Positions 1 through 11,258 of a stretch of 64,000 nt of DNA are shown here, piece by piece; the stretch's first letter is position 1, and each line of letters starts with the position of its first letter. Source of the stretch: Proteromonas lacertae (Eukaryota; Sar; Bigyra; Opalinata; Proteromonadidae); the NCBI GenBank assembly GCA_002245135.1, contig NGBS01000586.1:248001-312000 (forward strand). The letters run 5' to 3'. The notes below the pieces were generated by a model. It worked only from the letters and a program-made list of their open reading frames with translations, did no database searches and had not been told where the DNA came from. A program made the translations under genes and the position numbers.

Positions 1-393
1 AGTATTTCTATTTAGTAAAATTAATAATCTATGTTATTTAGTAAGATGTTTTTTAATAGATAAAAGAACACTAATTTTTATTACAACAAATTATAAGTTT
101 CATACACAATAGTACTATTGAAAACTCAAGATACACAACCAAAACCTACAATGCTGTGCTTTTTAAATTAAAAAAATGTGAGTCATCTTCAAGCCAAAAG
201 CTTGCAGTTTTAGGAGCATTTTCGCCAAAATTTAGGTTCAAATCATTCCCTTTTCTTTTTCTTTCTATAAAGAGGAGAGTATATAGTGAGTGATATATAC
301 ATTCAGATCAATTTTTCAATCGTATTAGCTTGATTAGATATATTAGTTTGTTACAAACTCTACATTTTACTTAATTTACGTGTCATACAGAGA
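1..393. other. Upstream AT-rich non-coding stretch
   Basis: No open frame with recognisable protein similarity and no RNA gene is seen here. It probably holds the promoter and 5' leader of the ARM-like gene that starts at 394, and perhaps the end of a gene lying off the window. Confidence 0.4.
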
Positions 394-3181
394 ATGAGTT
401 ATAAAGATGATATACATTTTTTAACTATAAAACCTCCATTAGGTCAGAATGATATGGTGCACTTATGTGAACCTTATAGCATAACTGTTACTATTTCAGT
501 GGGAAAAGAGTATATATTTATCAATATCGATTATACATAGAAGTACTGGAAGTCAGAAATGCAAAGTATTAGCAGATATTTGGACAAATGCCAGAGATAA
601 ATACAGGTATTTCAAAATGTTATTATATTTAATTAAATATATATAGTTCAAGTGGAAGATGGCATGCAATACCAATGGCTTTAGTTAGTCGTGAAGACAA
701 AGGAGAAGCTTTTCATCTCCATTTTTCAGTTTCAATATTAGCAATAACTACAGGTAAATATGAAATAACTTCCAGGTGCAGAGGTGAAGAATTTAGAGAA
801 AATGAATACATATGGATTGGCACTGAATATAGTAATATAATAATAGTTGTTATTCCTTCGCCATTTCAAGGTATTATTAGAACAATGACAAGTGGAGTAG
901 TAAGACAATTTATGAAATGGTTTGAAGAGAATGTAAAAGTAGAAGGATATCCTACTTATGATGATGAGAATAATGCAAATACAGCTAATACAAATACAAA
1001 TACGAATTGTACTTGTACTAATGGATTATTATTGAATGGTTTATCAACATCCTTAATGCCATTAGGAAATAGTAATAGAGACAAAGGAAATAGAAATCTA
1101 ATCGCTTATTGTTCTAGTTTAATAGCTTCTACTGCATTTGAATCAAATATTGAAGTTGATTATTGTGATGGTTTAGTGAAATTATTACATGGTTCTACTT
1201 GGTTAAATAGTGTATCGAATATAAAGAGGTTATTAGTCTGGAGTTTAGGCAGCACATATTTAGCAAATTCATTTCAAAAAAGGTATATATATATATATTA
1301 TTATTATTATTATATCAATAGTATAACTGATTTTCAAAGAGACTTAGCCACTCCTAATCCACGATATATTACAGTGACTGAAAGTCCAAATGAAAAACAA
1401 GCAAAATATAAATCACTTTGTGGGGCATTATCTGCTCTATTAAAAATAGCCATTCAAACGAGAGATGTAAATTCAGATGAAAGTTTCAGATCTATTTTAA
1501 ATAACCAAAGATATTCTCCTTTGCCATTCTCAAGAAGAGCTTTAACTCCAATGAGAATAGCAAAATCAGGTGGTAATACATCGAGTGTATTATTTGAATT
1601 ATTATTAGATATATGTAAAAACTGCATTCCTGATATTTCAGATAAGAAATTATGTGATCAATTAGTCAGTACAGTTGCTGGTTCTAGTGATTCATTGGTT
1701 CAATTATATTTAATAAGAGTGATGAGAGCGTTATATGATAAACCACCTGTTATATTACCGACTGCAATTCATTCTAATTCAAAGAATGTAACTCAAGCAA
1801 TTTGTAATGCATTTTTAATGCATTGTGAATGGAATAAAGAAAAGACAAAAGATGAATTTGATAATGAATATGAAATCAATTTTGATAATAAACATCCTGG
1901 ACCATTATCCACACTCTTAAAATTAGTAAACAATATAATAGAAAAACCACCTAAATGTTTATCAAATGTTGTATATCATAAATCAAAATCAAATTATAAT
2001 AATAAAGATGATACTGATAATGAAAATGATACGGATAATGAGAATGACAATGATGAATCAAATAAATCAAAATTCTTAAAGAAATCTAAAAAATTACCAT
2101 CTCCATCATCTCCAATTAGAGAATTTTCTATTCCTTCCATATCTTTACCTCCTCCTCGTCGAAACAGTATTGCTTTTGAAACATTGAATGAACTTCATCA
2201 ACCAGTAATTGTAGAATCAGATAATAAGAAAAATATAATACCTGCTAAACATAAATATAACTTAATTCCACAATATGGGTCATTTAAAATGGGATCTCCA
2301 GTTATTGCAAAATCTTCGATAGATAGTGTACAATGTAAATGTAATGAAGATAAACAACCATTGAAACCTAATTATGATGATTTACATAGTGATAATAACA
2401 ATGATAGTAAAGCACCAACAACCAGTAATCAATCATTTGATGATACTTCAATACCAGTTTTACCACTTCGATTAGACTTCCTATCATTTCGAGGTAAATC
2501 TTCCAGTTTAAATAGTCGAGAGAATGTTGATAATGCTGTAGTAAACTGTGAAGAATTACACAATCAACCTCTTGTAACAGAAGAAATGGCAAAAGCAGCG
2601 GATGAACATCATAAAGAGAACTTATTATTAATTGGTAAAACATTATTAATATTAATATATAAACTTGACACAGATCATCCTGATTATAAAAAAATAATTG
2701 AAATAATTGTGACGATGTGCCAAAAGAATAAAGACGTGTTTATTATGACTATAAAGAAGTTATTAAATACAACAGCTAAACAGATATCTCAACAATGTTT
2801 TTTATTTCGATTATTATGTAATTTATTAAATCAAGAAGAAACAACGAAGAATTTAGAACTACATAAATTAGAAGTATATTATATATTATTATTAAATAGT
2901 TTACTATTATTAAAAAAGTATGTAATTATGCAACTTCTGTTCATATCGATTTAGCTACAATAGCACTTGAATATTTAAGATATAAATCCAATTCTACCAT
3001 TTGGAGAATAATCAATTTAGAAGATAATAGAAAAACTGCAATTCCTTTTGTTATAGACAGTATATCAAAGAATGAGAATCATTGGAGTGATGATATAAGA
3101 AAATTATCTAAAAAAGTATTGGATGATATAAAAGAAAGTGATATTGTAAAGAAATTCAATAATAATAATAATAATAATTAG
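394..3181 (+). CDS. ARM-like repeat protein, paralogue 1 (function unknown)
   Basis: Five exons (394-509, 541-606, 647-1282, 1322-2873, 2900-3181) give an uninterrupted 883-residue protein; all introns are GTAT...TAG. The N-terminal ~190 residues form a compact, probably beta-rich domain (motifs VHLCEPYS, WHAIPMALV, DEYIWIG-like). The middle and C-terminus are helical, ARM/HEAT-like (for example YLIRVMRALYDKPP). A Ser/Pro/Asn-rich linker with acidic TDNENDTDNEND repeats lies between, and the tail is poly-Asn. The gene at 43546-46353 is a full-length paralogue with the same exon layout, including an identical 66-nt second exon. The family was not recognised. The last ~90 bp of the coding sequence lies inside the left arm of the inverted repeat, so a fragment of this 3' end reappears near 7.2 kb. 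The start is the first ATG in frame with the conserved N-terminal motif. Confidence 0.8.
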
Positions 3182-3270
3182 TTATAAAAATCGTTTATAG
3201 TAGATATATATTTTTTAATTCTATATATCATTACTTATTAATCATTGTTGTTGTTATAGAAAAATGAGAA

Positions 3271-4001
3271 TTATTTTACATCCATTTTATCAACTAATTC
3301 TTCATGAATTTTGGTATAATATTGTAGTTTTATTATATATTTCTTGGCTCTTTCAAAATCTTCTATTTTATATTATTAAATCATCATTATCATACTATTT
3401 TTAAATCCATCTAATATCTCTCTCAAACATTCATTTGTCTTTTCTCTATTTTTCATTTCTATCGATTCTAATTCTTCTTTACTACAACTTTCTATCTTTT
3501 CTCTTGTTTCAAATATTTCCATTAATAATTCATTGTCTTTTTTACCTAACACTGATTCAAGAAAATCTTTATTTATTCCATTTAATTCCAACTATTATAT
3601 ATGTATTATCTTATATATATTTACTAGATAAAGAGCTCTACTAGATGCATTTCTTAATCGTTTATAAGCTACATTTATTCTTGTTGACATATTTTTACTT
3701 ATATTCAATTCTTTCTATATACATTTTTATTTTCATTTATATACTTCAGATTTATTTAAATAACGATCAGGATGAAGCTGTTTCTGTAAGCTTTTATAAT
3801 GTTGATGTAATTCATTTATATTTATATCAAATTGACTTGGTCTAAAAACTAAATTACAACAGTCTTTCATTTATAGAAATACATAGATAATAATTCAAAA
3901 TCATTACACTCAAATGGAGTGATATCTTGAATCTTATGACACGTTGAACAAACAGTACTACAATTACTCAAAAGATGAGAACAAGACCAACATTTTATCA
4001 T
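3271..4001 (-). CDS. HSCB: Co-chaperone HscB/HSC20 (J-protein of Fe-S cluster assembly), copy 1
   Basis: This is the mirror image of the copy at 6306-7036 and has the same five exons, encoding 197 residues. It begins with the zinc-binding pair of CxxC motifs typical of eukaryotic HscB (CWSC...CSTC, then HKIQ). A J domain follows, carrying LQKQLHPDRY with the HPD motif. The acidic C-terminal helical domain (NELLMEIFETRE) docks the scaffold ISCU. HscB delivers ISCU-bound clusters to the mitochondrial Hsp70. The third intron boundary uses the second of two nearby TAG acceptors, giving SIPSQFDIN at the start of the J domain. It converges with the ARM-like gene, their stops being about 90 bp apart. 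Confidence 0.9.
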
Positions 4002-4246
4002 CTCTATACATTATATTATATATTCATTCTTACTTGAACATTTTTCACACTTTGGATTTATCTTTGGAATCTCACTAAAACTTCTAATGTTCATAGAAAT
4101 ATATTTTAATTGCATTGGTGTGAATTTTGTGGTATAACAATGGTTTAAAACAGACAAAATATATTTAGCTTTATTCATATATGATAAATAAAGATGAAAA
4201 AGAAAAAAAGATGTATAAGAAGCGAAAAATGAATAAAATATTATAT

Positions 4247-4317
4247 GCGTCGGTGGTCCAGTGGCATGATACTTCCCTGCCACGGAAGAGACCCGGGTCC
4301 GATTCCCGGCCGACGCA
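4247..4317 (+). tRNA. tRNA-Gly (GCC), copy 1
   Basis: A 71-nt cloverleaf with a 7-bp acceptor stem (GCGTCGG/CCGACGC), the anticodon loop CTGCCAC in a CTTCC/GGAAG stem, and a T arm containing GGTCCGATTCC. No intron and no encoded CCA. The internal A box (TGGTCCAGTGG) and B box are present, and a T-run after 4320 can serve as the RNA polymerase III terminator. An exact copy on the other strand lies in the right arm. Confidence 0.97.
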
Positions 4318-4475
4318 ATTTATTTTTTACTTTTTTATTTTAAATCTTTTCTTTTCTCAATTATTGATATATCATTATTCTATAGATAAACAGATAATAT
4401 ATTTAACTATATCTTTGTATAATAATAGTTTCATTAATTAATCTATATTGAAGAATTCTTTGGATAATTCTTTTT

Positions 4476-4655
4476 TAAAGAATCAAACAAGTTTGATGAT
4501 ATTTATCTTAAAATCTTTTGTAGATGATGTAGTATCCTCGATATTGCCATCTAAATTTACAGTATTTTTTTATTTCTATATAATAGATAAAAGAGAGAGT
4601 AGAAAAGAGTAGTAGTGAAGTAGATTTGATAGTACAACTCTAGAATAACAATAAA
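4476..4655. other. Inner spacer next to the left repeat arm
   Basis: Non-coding AT-rich sequence between the left arm and the pseudokinase-LRR remnant. It contains a purine-rich stretch (near 4591-4620) similar to the leaders of the two other pseudokinase-LRR loci, so it probably represents that family's 5' flank. Confidence 0.4.
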
Positions 4656-5869
4656 GTGATGAAAATCATGGATATTAATGGGCTAAGAGAAACAAATGTG
4701 ATAAAATTCCATGAAAACAACTCCTTTTTGTTAGATTGTTGTTTATTTTATACCATTCCTTATGCAATGTATCAACTAAACAGTTATAATGAATGTACAA
4801 TAATATTGAGAGATTATTATGGAAGAGATTTAGAAGAGTTAATGAAGAGTAAATCCTTGTCCAATGATGATATTTATAATATTATAAGTAAAATTTGTGA
4901 TATTTTAGTGATATTAAATGAATATGACGTAGTAATAAGTAATTTGAAGAGTAGTAACGTAATATATGAAGAAGATGATAGAAATATAAAGTTATGTGAT
5001 TTTTATGTTGTTATTTAACAATTTTATGTTAAAATATGATTATGATTTGAGCAATATCTCAATAAATGATGAAAGTGCAATATCATTAACATATAAACTT
5101 GATTCAATTGGAAAATGTTATGGCAAAATAAATCTTAATGGCAATATTATCAAAATGAAAGGATTAAAATCAATTTGTCTAAAGTCCATCATGGACAAAT
5201 GAAGAATTAGAATATTATTTGAATTATTGTATTAAAAAGGAAAGAATGAATAATGAATATGACTTTTCCAGTAAATTATTCTATTATAATTATTAAATAA
5301 TATGAATATCAATGATTCTCATATTTCATTAATTAAACAGATTGATTATAAACAGCTAGATTTATCTAATAATAAAATTACTTCAAAAGGATTAAAAGAA
5401 TTAATAGATTCAATATCAAAATATTCTAATTTTTCAATATATAATAATCCAATTGGAGATGAAGGAATAGAGATAATATGTAAATATTTACACTTCTTTG
5501 TTGGTTCTTATTTATCGTTAAACCTTTTAAGTATTATATGAAATAACATTTGTAATTCTAATAGATATTGGAATGACTGAAAAAGGATTAAAGATGTTAA
5601 TAGAAGAACTAAAAAATTATTGTGAAAAATTAAAAAAGATTGATATATCAGAAAATGAAATAGATGAAAGTGAATTAAGATTGATGATGGAAAATGAAAA
5701 AGTTGTCAATGCTTTAGAAGAATTATCAATAACAGTGAAAGTAGATATAGATAAATCAGAATTAGAATTATTTTTAGAAACATTTGCAAACATTGGAAGG
5801 ATAAAAATAGATGGAATATCAGAAGATGAAAAGAAAGAATTATCCAAAGAATTCTTCAATGTAGATTAA
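4656..5869 (+). pseudogene. Broken pseudokinase-LRR family member inside the inverted repeat
   Basis: The first 120 codons match the start of the pseudokinase at 38465-41009 (both have a NLKSSN...IYEE core where a kinase has HRDLKxxN). The frame then breaks at about 5010 and the sequence jumps into leucine-rich repeats (NGNIIKMKGLKSIC, LDLSNNKITSKGLKEL, NPIGDEGIEIICKYL). The kinase C-lobe and several LRRs of the longer relative are missing. The LRR part is spread over at least three frames with no good introns to join them all. Its last ~35 bp lie in the right repeat arm. It is most likely a decayed, internally deleted copy, although an unusual spliced short gene cannot be excluded. Confidence 0.65.
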
Positions 5870-5989
5870 TTAATGAAACTATTATTATACAAAGATATAG
5901 TTAAATATATTATCTGTTTATCTATAGAATAATGATATATCAATAATTGAGAAAAGAAAAGATTTAAAATAAAAAAGTAAAAAATAAAT

Positions 5990-6060
5990 TGCGTCGGCCG
6001 GGAATCGGACCCGGGTCTCTTCCGTGGCAGGGAAGTATCATGCCACTGGACCACCGACGC
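5990..6060 (-). tRNA. tRNA-Gly (GCC), copy 2
   Basis: Identical to the copy at 4247-4317 but on the opposite strand. It has the same stems, GCC anticodon and internal promoter boxes, and its downstream T-run on the minus strand is also conserved. Confidence 0.97.
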
Positions 6061-6305
6061 ATATAATATTTTATTCATTTTTCGCTTCTTATACATCTTT
6101 TTTTCTTTTTCATCTTTATTTATCATATATGAATAAAGCTAAATATATTTTGTCTGTTTTAAACCATTGTTATACCACAAAATTCACACCAATGCAATTA
6201 AAATATATTTCTATGAACATTAGAAGTTTTAGTGAGATTCCAAAGATAAATCCAAAGTGTGAAAAATGTTCAAGTAAGAATGAATATATAATATAATGTA
6301 TAGAG

Positions 6306-7036
6306 ATGATAAAATGTTGGTCTTGTTCTCATCTTTTGAGTAATTGTAGTACTGTTTGTTCAACGTGTCATAAGATTCAAGATATCACTCCATTTGAGTG
6401 TAATGATTTTGAATTATTATCTATGTATTTCTATAAATGAAAGACTGTTGTAATTTAGTTTTTAGACCAAGTCAATTTGATATAAATATAAATGAATTAC
6501 ATCAACATTATAAAAGCTTACAGAAACAGCTTCATCCTGATCGTTATTTAAATAAATCTGAAGTATATAAATGAAAATAAAAATGTATATAGAAAGAATT
6601 GAATATAAGTAAAAATATGTCAACAAGAATAAATGTAGCTTATAAACGATTAAGAAATGCATCTAGTAGAGCTCTTTATCTAGTAAATATATATAAGATA
6701 ATACATATATAATAGTTGGAATTAAATGGAATAAATAAAGATTTTCTTGAATCAGTGTTAGGTAAAAAAGACAATGAATTATTAATGGAAATATTTGAAA
6801 CAAGAGAAAAGATAGAAAGTTGTAGTAAAGAAGAATTAGAATCGATAGAAATGAAAAATAGAGAAAAGACAAATGAATGTTTGAGAGAGATATTAGATGG
6901 ATTTAAAAATAGTATGATAATGATGATTTAATAATATAAAATAGAAGATTTTGAAAGAGCCAAGAAATATATAATAAAACTACAATATTATACCAAAATT
7001 CATGAAGAATTAGTTGATAAAATGGATGTAAAATAA
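6306..7036 (+). CDS. HSCB: Co-chaperone HscB/HSC20, copy 2
   Basis: Exons 6306-6424, 6466-6562, 6593-6682, 6716-6911 and 6945-7036 add up to 198 codons including TAA. The N-terminal CxxC pairs, HPD motif and C-terminal ISCU-binding helices are complete, so both copies look functional. Introns are as identical between the copies as exons, which means the duplication is recent or is being kept uniform by gene conversion. A start at 6306 gives the canonical MIKCWSC opening; an ATG at 6297 is out of frame. It converges with DNAAF1 (240 bp between stops), and the ARM-like gene fragment lies in that gap. Confidence 0.9.
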
Positions 7037-7127
7037 TTCTCATTTTTCTATAACAACAACAATGATTAATAAGTAATGATATATAGAATTAAAAAATATA
7101 TATCTACTATAAACGATTTTTATAACT

Positions 7128-7219
7128 AATTATTATTATTATTATTATTGAATTTCTTTACAATATCACTTTCTTTTATATCATCCAATACTTTTTTAGA
7201 TAATTTTCTTATATTATCA
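7128..7219 (-). pseudogene. 3' fragment of the ARM-like gene
   Basis: The minus strand repeats the last ~30 codons of the gene at 394-3181 (DDIRKLSKKVLDDIKES followed by poly-Asn), with one extra Asn codon. No upstream exon or start is present. It was carried along when the repeat arm was copied. Confidence 0.85.
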
Positions 7220-7276
7220 TCACTCTCATTTTTTATATATTAAAAATCAACAAAAAATAATAAAGAACATAAAAAT

Positions 7277-8244
7277 TTAATTAACATTTATTTCTATATT
7301 CTCATTATTCTCACTTATATCATTATTTCCACTATTTTCATTATCATTCTCAACTTCATTATCATTATCGTCATTATCTTCCTCTTCAATAGTATTTTCT
7401 TTTTCTTTCTCAGCTTTAGCATCATCTAATAACTTCTGAAACTCCATAAAGTTCCTATGCGCTTTCTCTTTCTTTTCATTTTCTTGTCTTTCAATTACTT
7501 GTTTTTCTTTTTCTTGAGCTTCTTTAAGACTTTCACCATCATCTAAACTCTTCATAAATACCTCAGCTCTTTCTCTATCCTCAGGGAATACTGGTCTATC
7601 ATCTAAATACTTTAATGTTGGTATTCTAGCTATTAATAACTTTCTATAATTCTTTATTTTTCTTACACAAGGATTACCTTGCATGTATAATAAAGCTAAA
7701 TTAGGCATATGAGTTAAAATCTCAACAATTCCATCAGCATCTTCTATTCTGTTTTTCTTTAAGTCTAAACATTGAATAGAAGGACATTCAAGTAATCCTT
7801 TTAGATTTTCACTAGTTGTAAAGCAATTATTGGTGAGTAAGAGAGTTTTTAGTTTCTTTAAGTTACCTAAGTTTTTAACAACTTTAATTGAATTGTCTGA
7901 TAGATTTAAAGAATCTAAATTCTCGAGAGAGTCTAAATTCTCAATGTCTTCTATACAATTTTCTTGCAAAAATCTATGATAATCAAATAATATTATCAAG
8001 AATACAGATTTGTGAGTTGTTTACATTCATCTAAACCTTCTATCTTTCTCAATCCGTTTCCTTGTAGATGTAGGCATTTTACCCCTGTGTATTCTTCTAA
8101 ATTTTCAATTTTCTTATATCCCTATAATTATAATTAAATAAATATTACTTGATAATGTAAATATAGAATATCATTTAGAGAGGGAGTTCCATACAGGTTA
8201 AGCTTTAGACATGATTCTTTAAGGGCTTTTTTAGTCATCTCCAT
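7277..8244 (-). CDS. DNAAF1: Dynein axonemal assembly factor 1 (LRRC50/ODA7)
   Basis: Three exons (8149-8244, 8006-8121, 7277-7973) give 302 residues. After a short N-terminus come SDS22-type leucine-rich repeats ([58 protein letters not shown]) and the LRR cap with [13 protein letters not shown] and [14 protein letters not shown]. The last motif is diagnostic for DNAAF1. The C-terminus is a charged coiled coil with an acidic Asn-rich tail. The protein works in the cytoplasm to preassemble outer and inner dynein arms and occurs only in organisms with motile cilia. It is divergently transcribed from RPB5 across a 110-bp spacer carrying three copies of AATACACT/AGTGTATT. Confidence 0.88.
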
Positions 8245-8302
8245 CTTGATTATTTGTCTGTAACGAAGTAAAATAAAGAAAAACGGTTTAAAAAACTGAA
8301 TT

Positions 8303-8336
8303 AATACACTTTAAAACAGTGTATTATAAGTGTATT
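8303..8336. promoter_or_regulatory. AATACACT/AGTGTATT cluster between DNAAF1 and RPB5
   Basis: AATACACT at 8303-8310, then AGTGTATT at 8318-8325 and 8329-8336; the first two form an inverted repeat. They lie 59-92 bp upstream of the DNAAF1 start and 19-52 bp upstream of the RPB5 start. The same octamer lies upstream of other likely ciliary genes in this window. Confidence 0.5.
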
Positions 8337-8354
8337 ACATTTACATTTTGAAAA

Positions 8355-9057
8355 ATGGATGATAACACGCTAGATCAGTTGTATGAGATAAGAAAAAATG
8401 CAATGAAAATGTTAGATAAAAGGTATAAATCTAAAGAACTATTATTCTAGAGGTTATGCGGTTGATTACGATGAAATGACTATGAGTGTTAAGAAATTCA
8501 AAAAAATTGTATTGAAATATATTACATAATCATATAGTTTGGTAAATGTGAATCAAGAACTAATTTAAGCTTCACAGGAGTTAGAATTGATGATAGTTCA
8601 GATGATATTTACGTTTACTTTACAGAACAAGAAATACTAAAAGTAAATCATTTGAGAGGGTATTAACATTTTTTTTAAATTGTAATATAGGATTGTTGAA
8701 TCATTATTGTCAGAAAATTATCACCATGTAATTTTAATACTTAGAAATAAGCCACAACATTTTGTACAAGCTTCTATAGCTAAATTATCAGGAAAAATAG
8801 AAATTGAGTTATTTCAAGAATCGGAGTTATTAATGGATATAACAGAGTATTTTTTAGTTCCTGAACATATATTATTAACATCACAAGAAGCCCTAGAAGT
8901 AGAAAATCAAATTAAATCATCTCGAAATAAATTACCTCGTCTGAGACTGACTGATCCAATTTCAAAATATTATGGATATAAAGCTGGTGATATAGTTGAG
9001 ATTATTAGACCGAGTGATATATCTGGAAGGTATATAACTTATCGTGTTGTATTGTAA
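8355..9057 (+). CDS. RPB5: RNA polymerase subunit RPABC1 (RPB5)
   Basis: Exons 8355-8422, 8451-8508, 8538-8659 and 8691-9057 encode 204 residues, close to the ~210 usual for RPB5. The N-terminal jaw domain (GYAVDYDEM, then the DIYVYFTEQE strand) is followed by the conserved C-terminal assembly domain shared with archaeal RpoH (YFLVPEHILLTSQEALE, LPRLRLTDPISKYYGYKAGD, VEIIRPSDISGRYITYRVV). It is a common subunit of RNA polymerases I, II and III. The splice at 8659 keeps HLRGIVESLL continuous. Confidence 0.95.
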
Positions 9058-9232
9058 ACATAATTCTTGATATTTCTTTTTTTCTAAGTTGTTATTATTT
9101 TAGTTGTTTTTATTGATTGTAGTTATTAAATGTTTTTGTTTTTACAGATTGCGATGAATATTATTAATTTGTTAAAAGGAATTAAGAAAAATAAAGAATT
9201 TTGAAACGAATATATTTTGAATTAGAAAATTT

Positions 9233-10388
9233 ATGGCAAAGAACATTTCAATTAAAGATGTGTTTTATGCAATTGAATGTATTGCAGTAGGTTCATTATT
9301 TGGAATATTCATTCACAAAAGTAGAGTTTTTAATCCAAAACATGTGAGAGAACAGTTTTTATTAGTTAATTGGGTATGAGTGTTATATTTATTCGGTTTA
9401 GATCATGGTGAAAATGTTTATGAGTGCTGTAGGCTCTGGATTATTAGTCTTTTCTCTTATTGCATATTTTGATCCAGAAAGATTTGCAAAGTCACAAAAT
9501 GGCAAAAGAAATTTAATTCACAGAGGTTTAGTTGGACCATTAGTAGGAGGAATGATTTTAGGTATAGGTTTAGCTTTAGCAGGAGCTTGTCCAGGAATAG
9601 TATATATTCAAATCGGTAGTTTTGTACCTATGGCATTAATCGTATTATTAGGTTGTTTTGTTGGTGGATTCGTATTTGGCTGTGTATCTGACTCTGTAGA
9701 TAGTATTATTTTACCATCTACACCATGCACCATCCCAGGAACATTAAATGACTATTTAAGAATGCCATACTATAAGGTAGCTCCAATAGTCTCAATAATT
9801 GTGTGGTTAGTTATATTTACTATTGAGTATTTCCATCCATGGACTGTAGACTTAGATATTGGCTTAAATCAAAATCATCCAACTGGTTAAGGCATACAGC
9901 ATGGATGCCTGAAATTGCTGGTGCTTGTATTGGATTGTTACAATTTCCAACATTATATGTATGTGGAGGAGGATCAATAGGTAGTGCTAATCAATATATC
10001 ACTCTCTTAGCTCAAGTGTATGACAAAACTCAACATTTTAGAAATGCTAAAGATGGTTGGGGTAATTGGTGGCAAGTATATATATTGAGTATTATTATAA
10101 CTAAAATAGTTCTTTTTCATCTTTGGCAGTGCAATTGGATCTTTTATCAGTAATGAGATGTCATTAGCAATAATGGATATATCATCACCTGTAAGTTATG
10201 TAAGTGGATTTATTGGTGGATTTTGCTTATTATTTGGTGCAAGAATGGCTAGAGGCTGTACTAGTGGAAATGGAATATCAGGATTGTCTTTATTATCTAC
10301 TGTAGGGTTAGTATGTAGCTGTGGTATGTTTGGTGGAGCTATTGCTACTGCTATGATATTAAGGTCATTACACATGTTTGGTTATTAA
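9233..10388 (+). CDS. YeeE/YedE-family sulfur-compound transporter
   Basis: A multi-pass membrane protein of the YeeE/YedE (DUF395; TsuA thiosulfate channel) family, built of two halves. Exons are 9233-9373, 9402-~9875, ~9890-10075 and 10110-10388. The family motifs with their essential cysteines are clear: ALAGACPGIVYIQIGS in the first half and ARMARGCTSGNGISGLS in the second. Expected role is uptake of thiosulfate or a related sulfur compound across a membrane. Between about 9875 and 9895 the frame shifts by one base; a GT...AG intron there would be only 14 nt, so a one-base indel is more likely. The family is mainly bacterial, with patchy occurrence in eukaryotes. Confidence 0.85.
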
Positions 10389-10535
10389 GAAAGATGGCTT
10401 TATTTTAGATAATCGATTTTATTTTTATATTGTTGATTTTTCGAATAGTAGTGTTGTTGATTGGTATGTAAAATGTTTTTTCTGTCAGAAATATATCAAG
10501 CCGAGTTTTTACATATTTTTTATTCATTTGTAATT

Positions 10536-11148
10536 ATGGAAGTACCAGATAAAGATACTCAAATAAGCATTATGTATCCTCTACTAGAAAGAATACCATT
10601 ACAGCTAGGCGATAAATTGTATATAGAATCATTTTTACATGCATAAGTATAATGGTTAACGAAGGATGGTATCAAAATTGGAATTACTATGTAAACAATG
10701 AAGATGGCAAAAACCGGGTGTATTTATATAATTTTATTGTTAATAGCCAATTACTTGCGATATACGTAATAATGATGTGATTCCGCTAAGACCATTAGCA
10801 TATGACACACTATACAATTGGTATGGTGGTCCAGATGTACCTACTGAAAGATTTGTTGAAAGTAATGAAAACCGTTTATATATTGACTTTTATCCTATAA
10901 AGATTATTTTATATTCTGTTGATATATCGCAGAAGTTCAAAAAGGAGAAAGATATATATTTGCCTGCTGGATTAGAATATGCTGAAATAAAGAATAGAAT
11001 AAGAACATTTTTGAATTTGAAAAAACCATTTGAGTTATATATAAGACAAAGAAATTGCCTTTCATTAGATCCTGCAGATAAATATGTGATTAATAATAAT
11101 TCAGTGTATGATGATATAATTATAGATACTGGCGTAATTATTTTATAA
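10536..11148 (+). CDS. Stand-alone DUSP-ubiquitin-like domain protein
   Basis: Exons 10536-10618, 10648-10717 and 10747-11148 give 184 residues. Residues ~20-110 read as a DUSP domain, as found at the N-terminus of USP4/USP11/USP15: GDKFIMVNEGWYQNWNYYV, then PITCDI...NDVIPLRPL and YNWYGGPDVPTERFV. A ubiquitin-like fold follows (KIILYSVDIS, LEYAEIKNRIRTFLNL, FELYIRQ). Full-length deubiquitinases of this type continue into a Cys/His peptidase domain. Here the next gene, on the other strand, starts 110 bp later, so no catalytic part exists at this locus. It may act as a binding module or inhibitor in ubiquitin signalling, but that is inference. Confidence 0.72.
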
Positions 11149-11258
11149 TATATTTAATTACTTTTTGCTTTTTTCATTTGTCTACATGTTTATATCCTTT
11201 TATCCAACATAACAATAATAATAAGAAAACATTGAATCTTTTAAAAAAATTCTTTTCT

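Larger units (their letters stand above)
3088..4475. repeat. Left arm of a large inverted repeat
   Basis: This ~1.39 kb segment is the reverse complement of 5832-7219. Paired coordinates sum to 10307 over nearly the whole arm. Five frames compared between the arms translate identically, and only a few differences were noticed (a triplet-repeat length change near 3165/7140 and one T/C near 4445). The arm holds the 3' end of the ARM-like gene, a whole HscB gene (minus strand) and a tRNA-Gly (plus strand). Homology stops abruptly at both ends. Confidence 0.9.
5832..7219. repeat. Right arm of the large inverted repeat
   Basis: Reverse complement of 3088-4475. It carries tRNA-Gly on the minus strand, HscB on the plus strand and, at its outer end (about 7128-7219), an antisense fragment of the last exon of the ARM-like gene. 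That fragment has no upstream exons here, so it marks the duplication breakpoint next to the 3' end of DNAAF1. Confidence 0.9.

Noticed and set aside
4011-4283. 90-residue minus-strand frame upstream of HscB copy 1, mirrored at 6024-6296
   Set aside because: Overlaps the tRNA on the other strand and has no domain; most likely chance, although its SSKNEYII end abuts the HscB leader.
4181-4441. 86-residue frame across tRNA-Gly, mirrored at 5866-6126
   Set aside because: It reads straight through the tRNA and low-complexity flanks; no protein feature.
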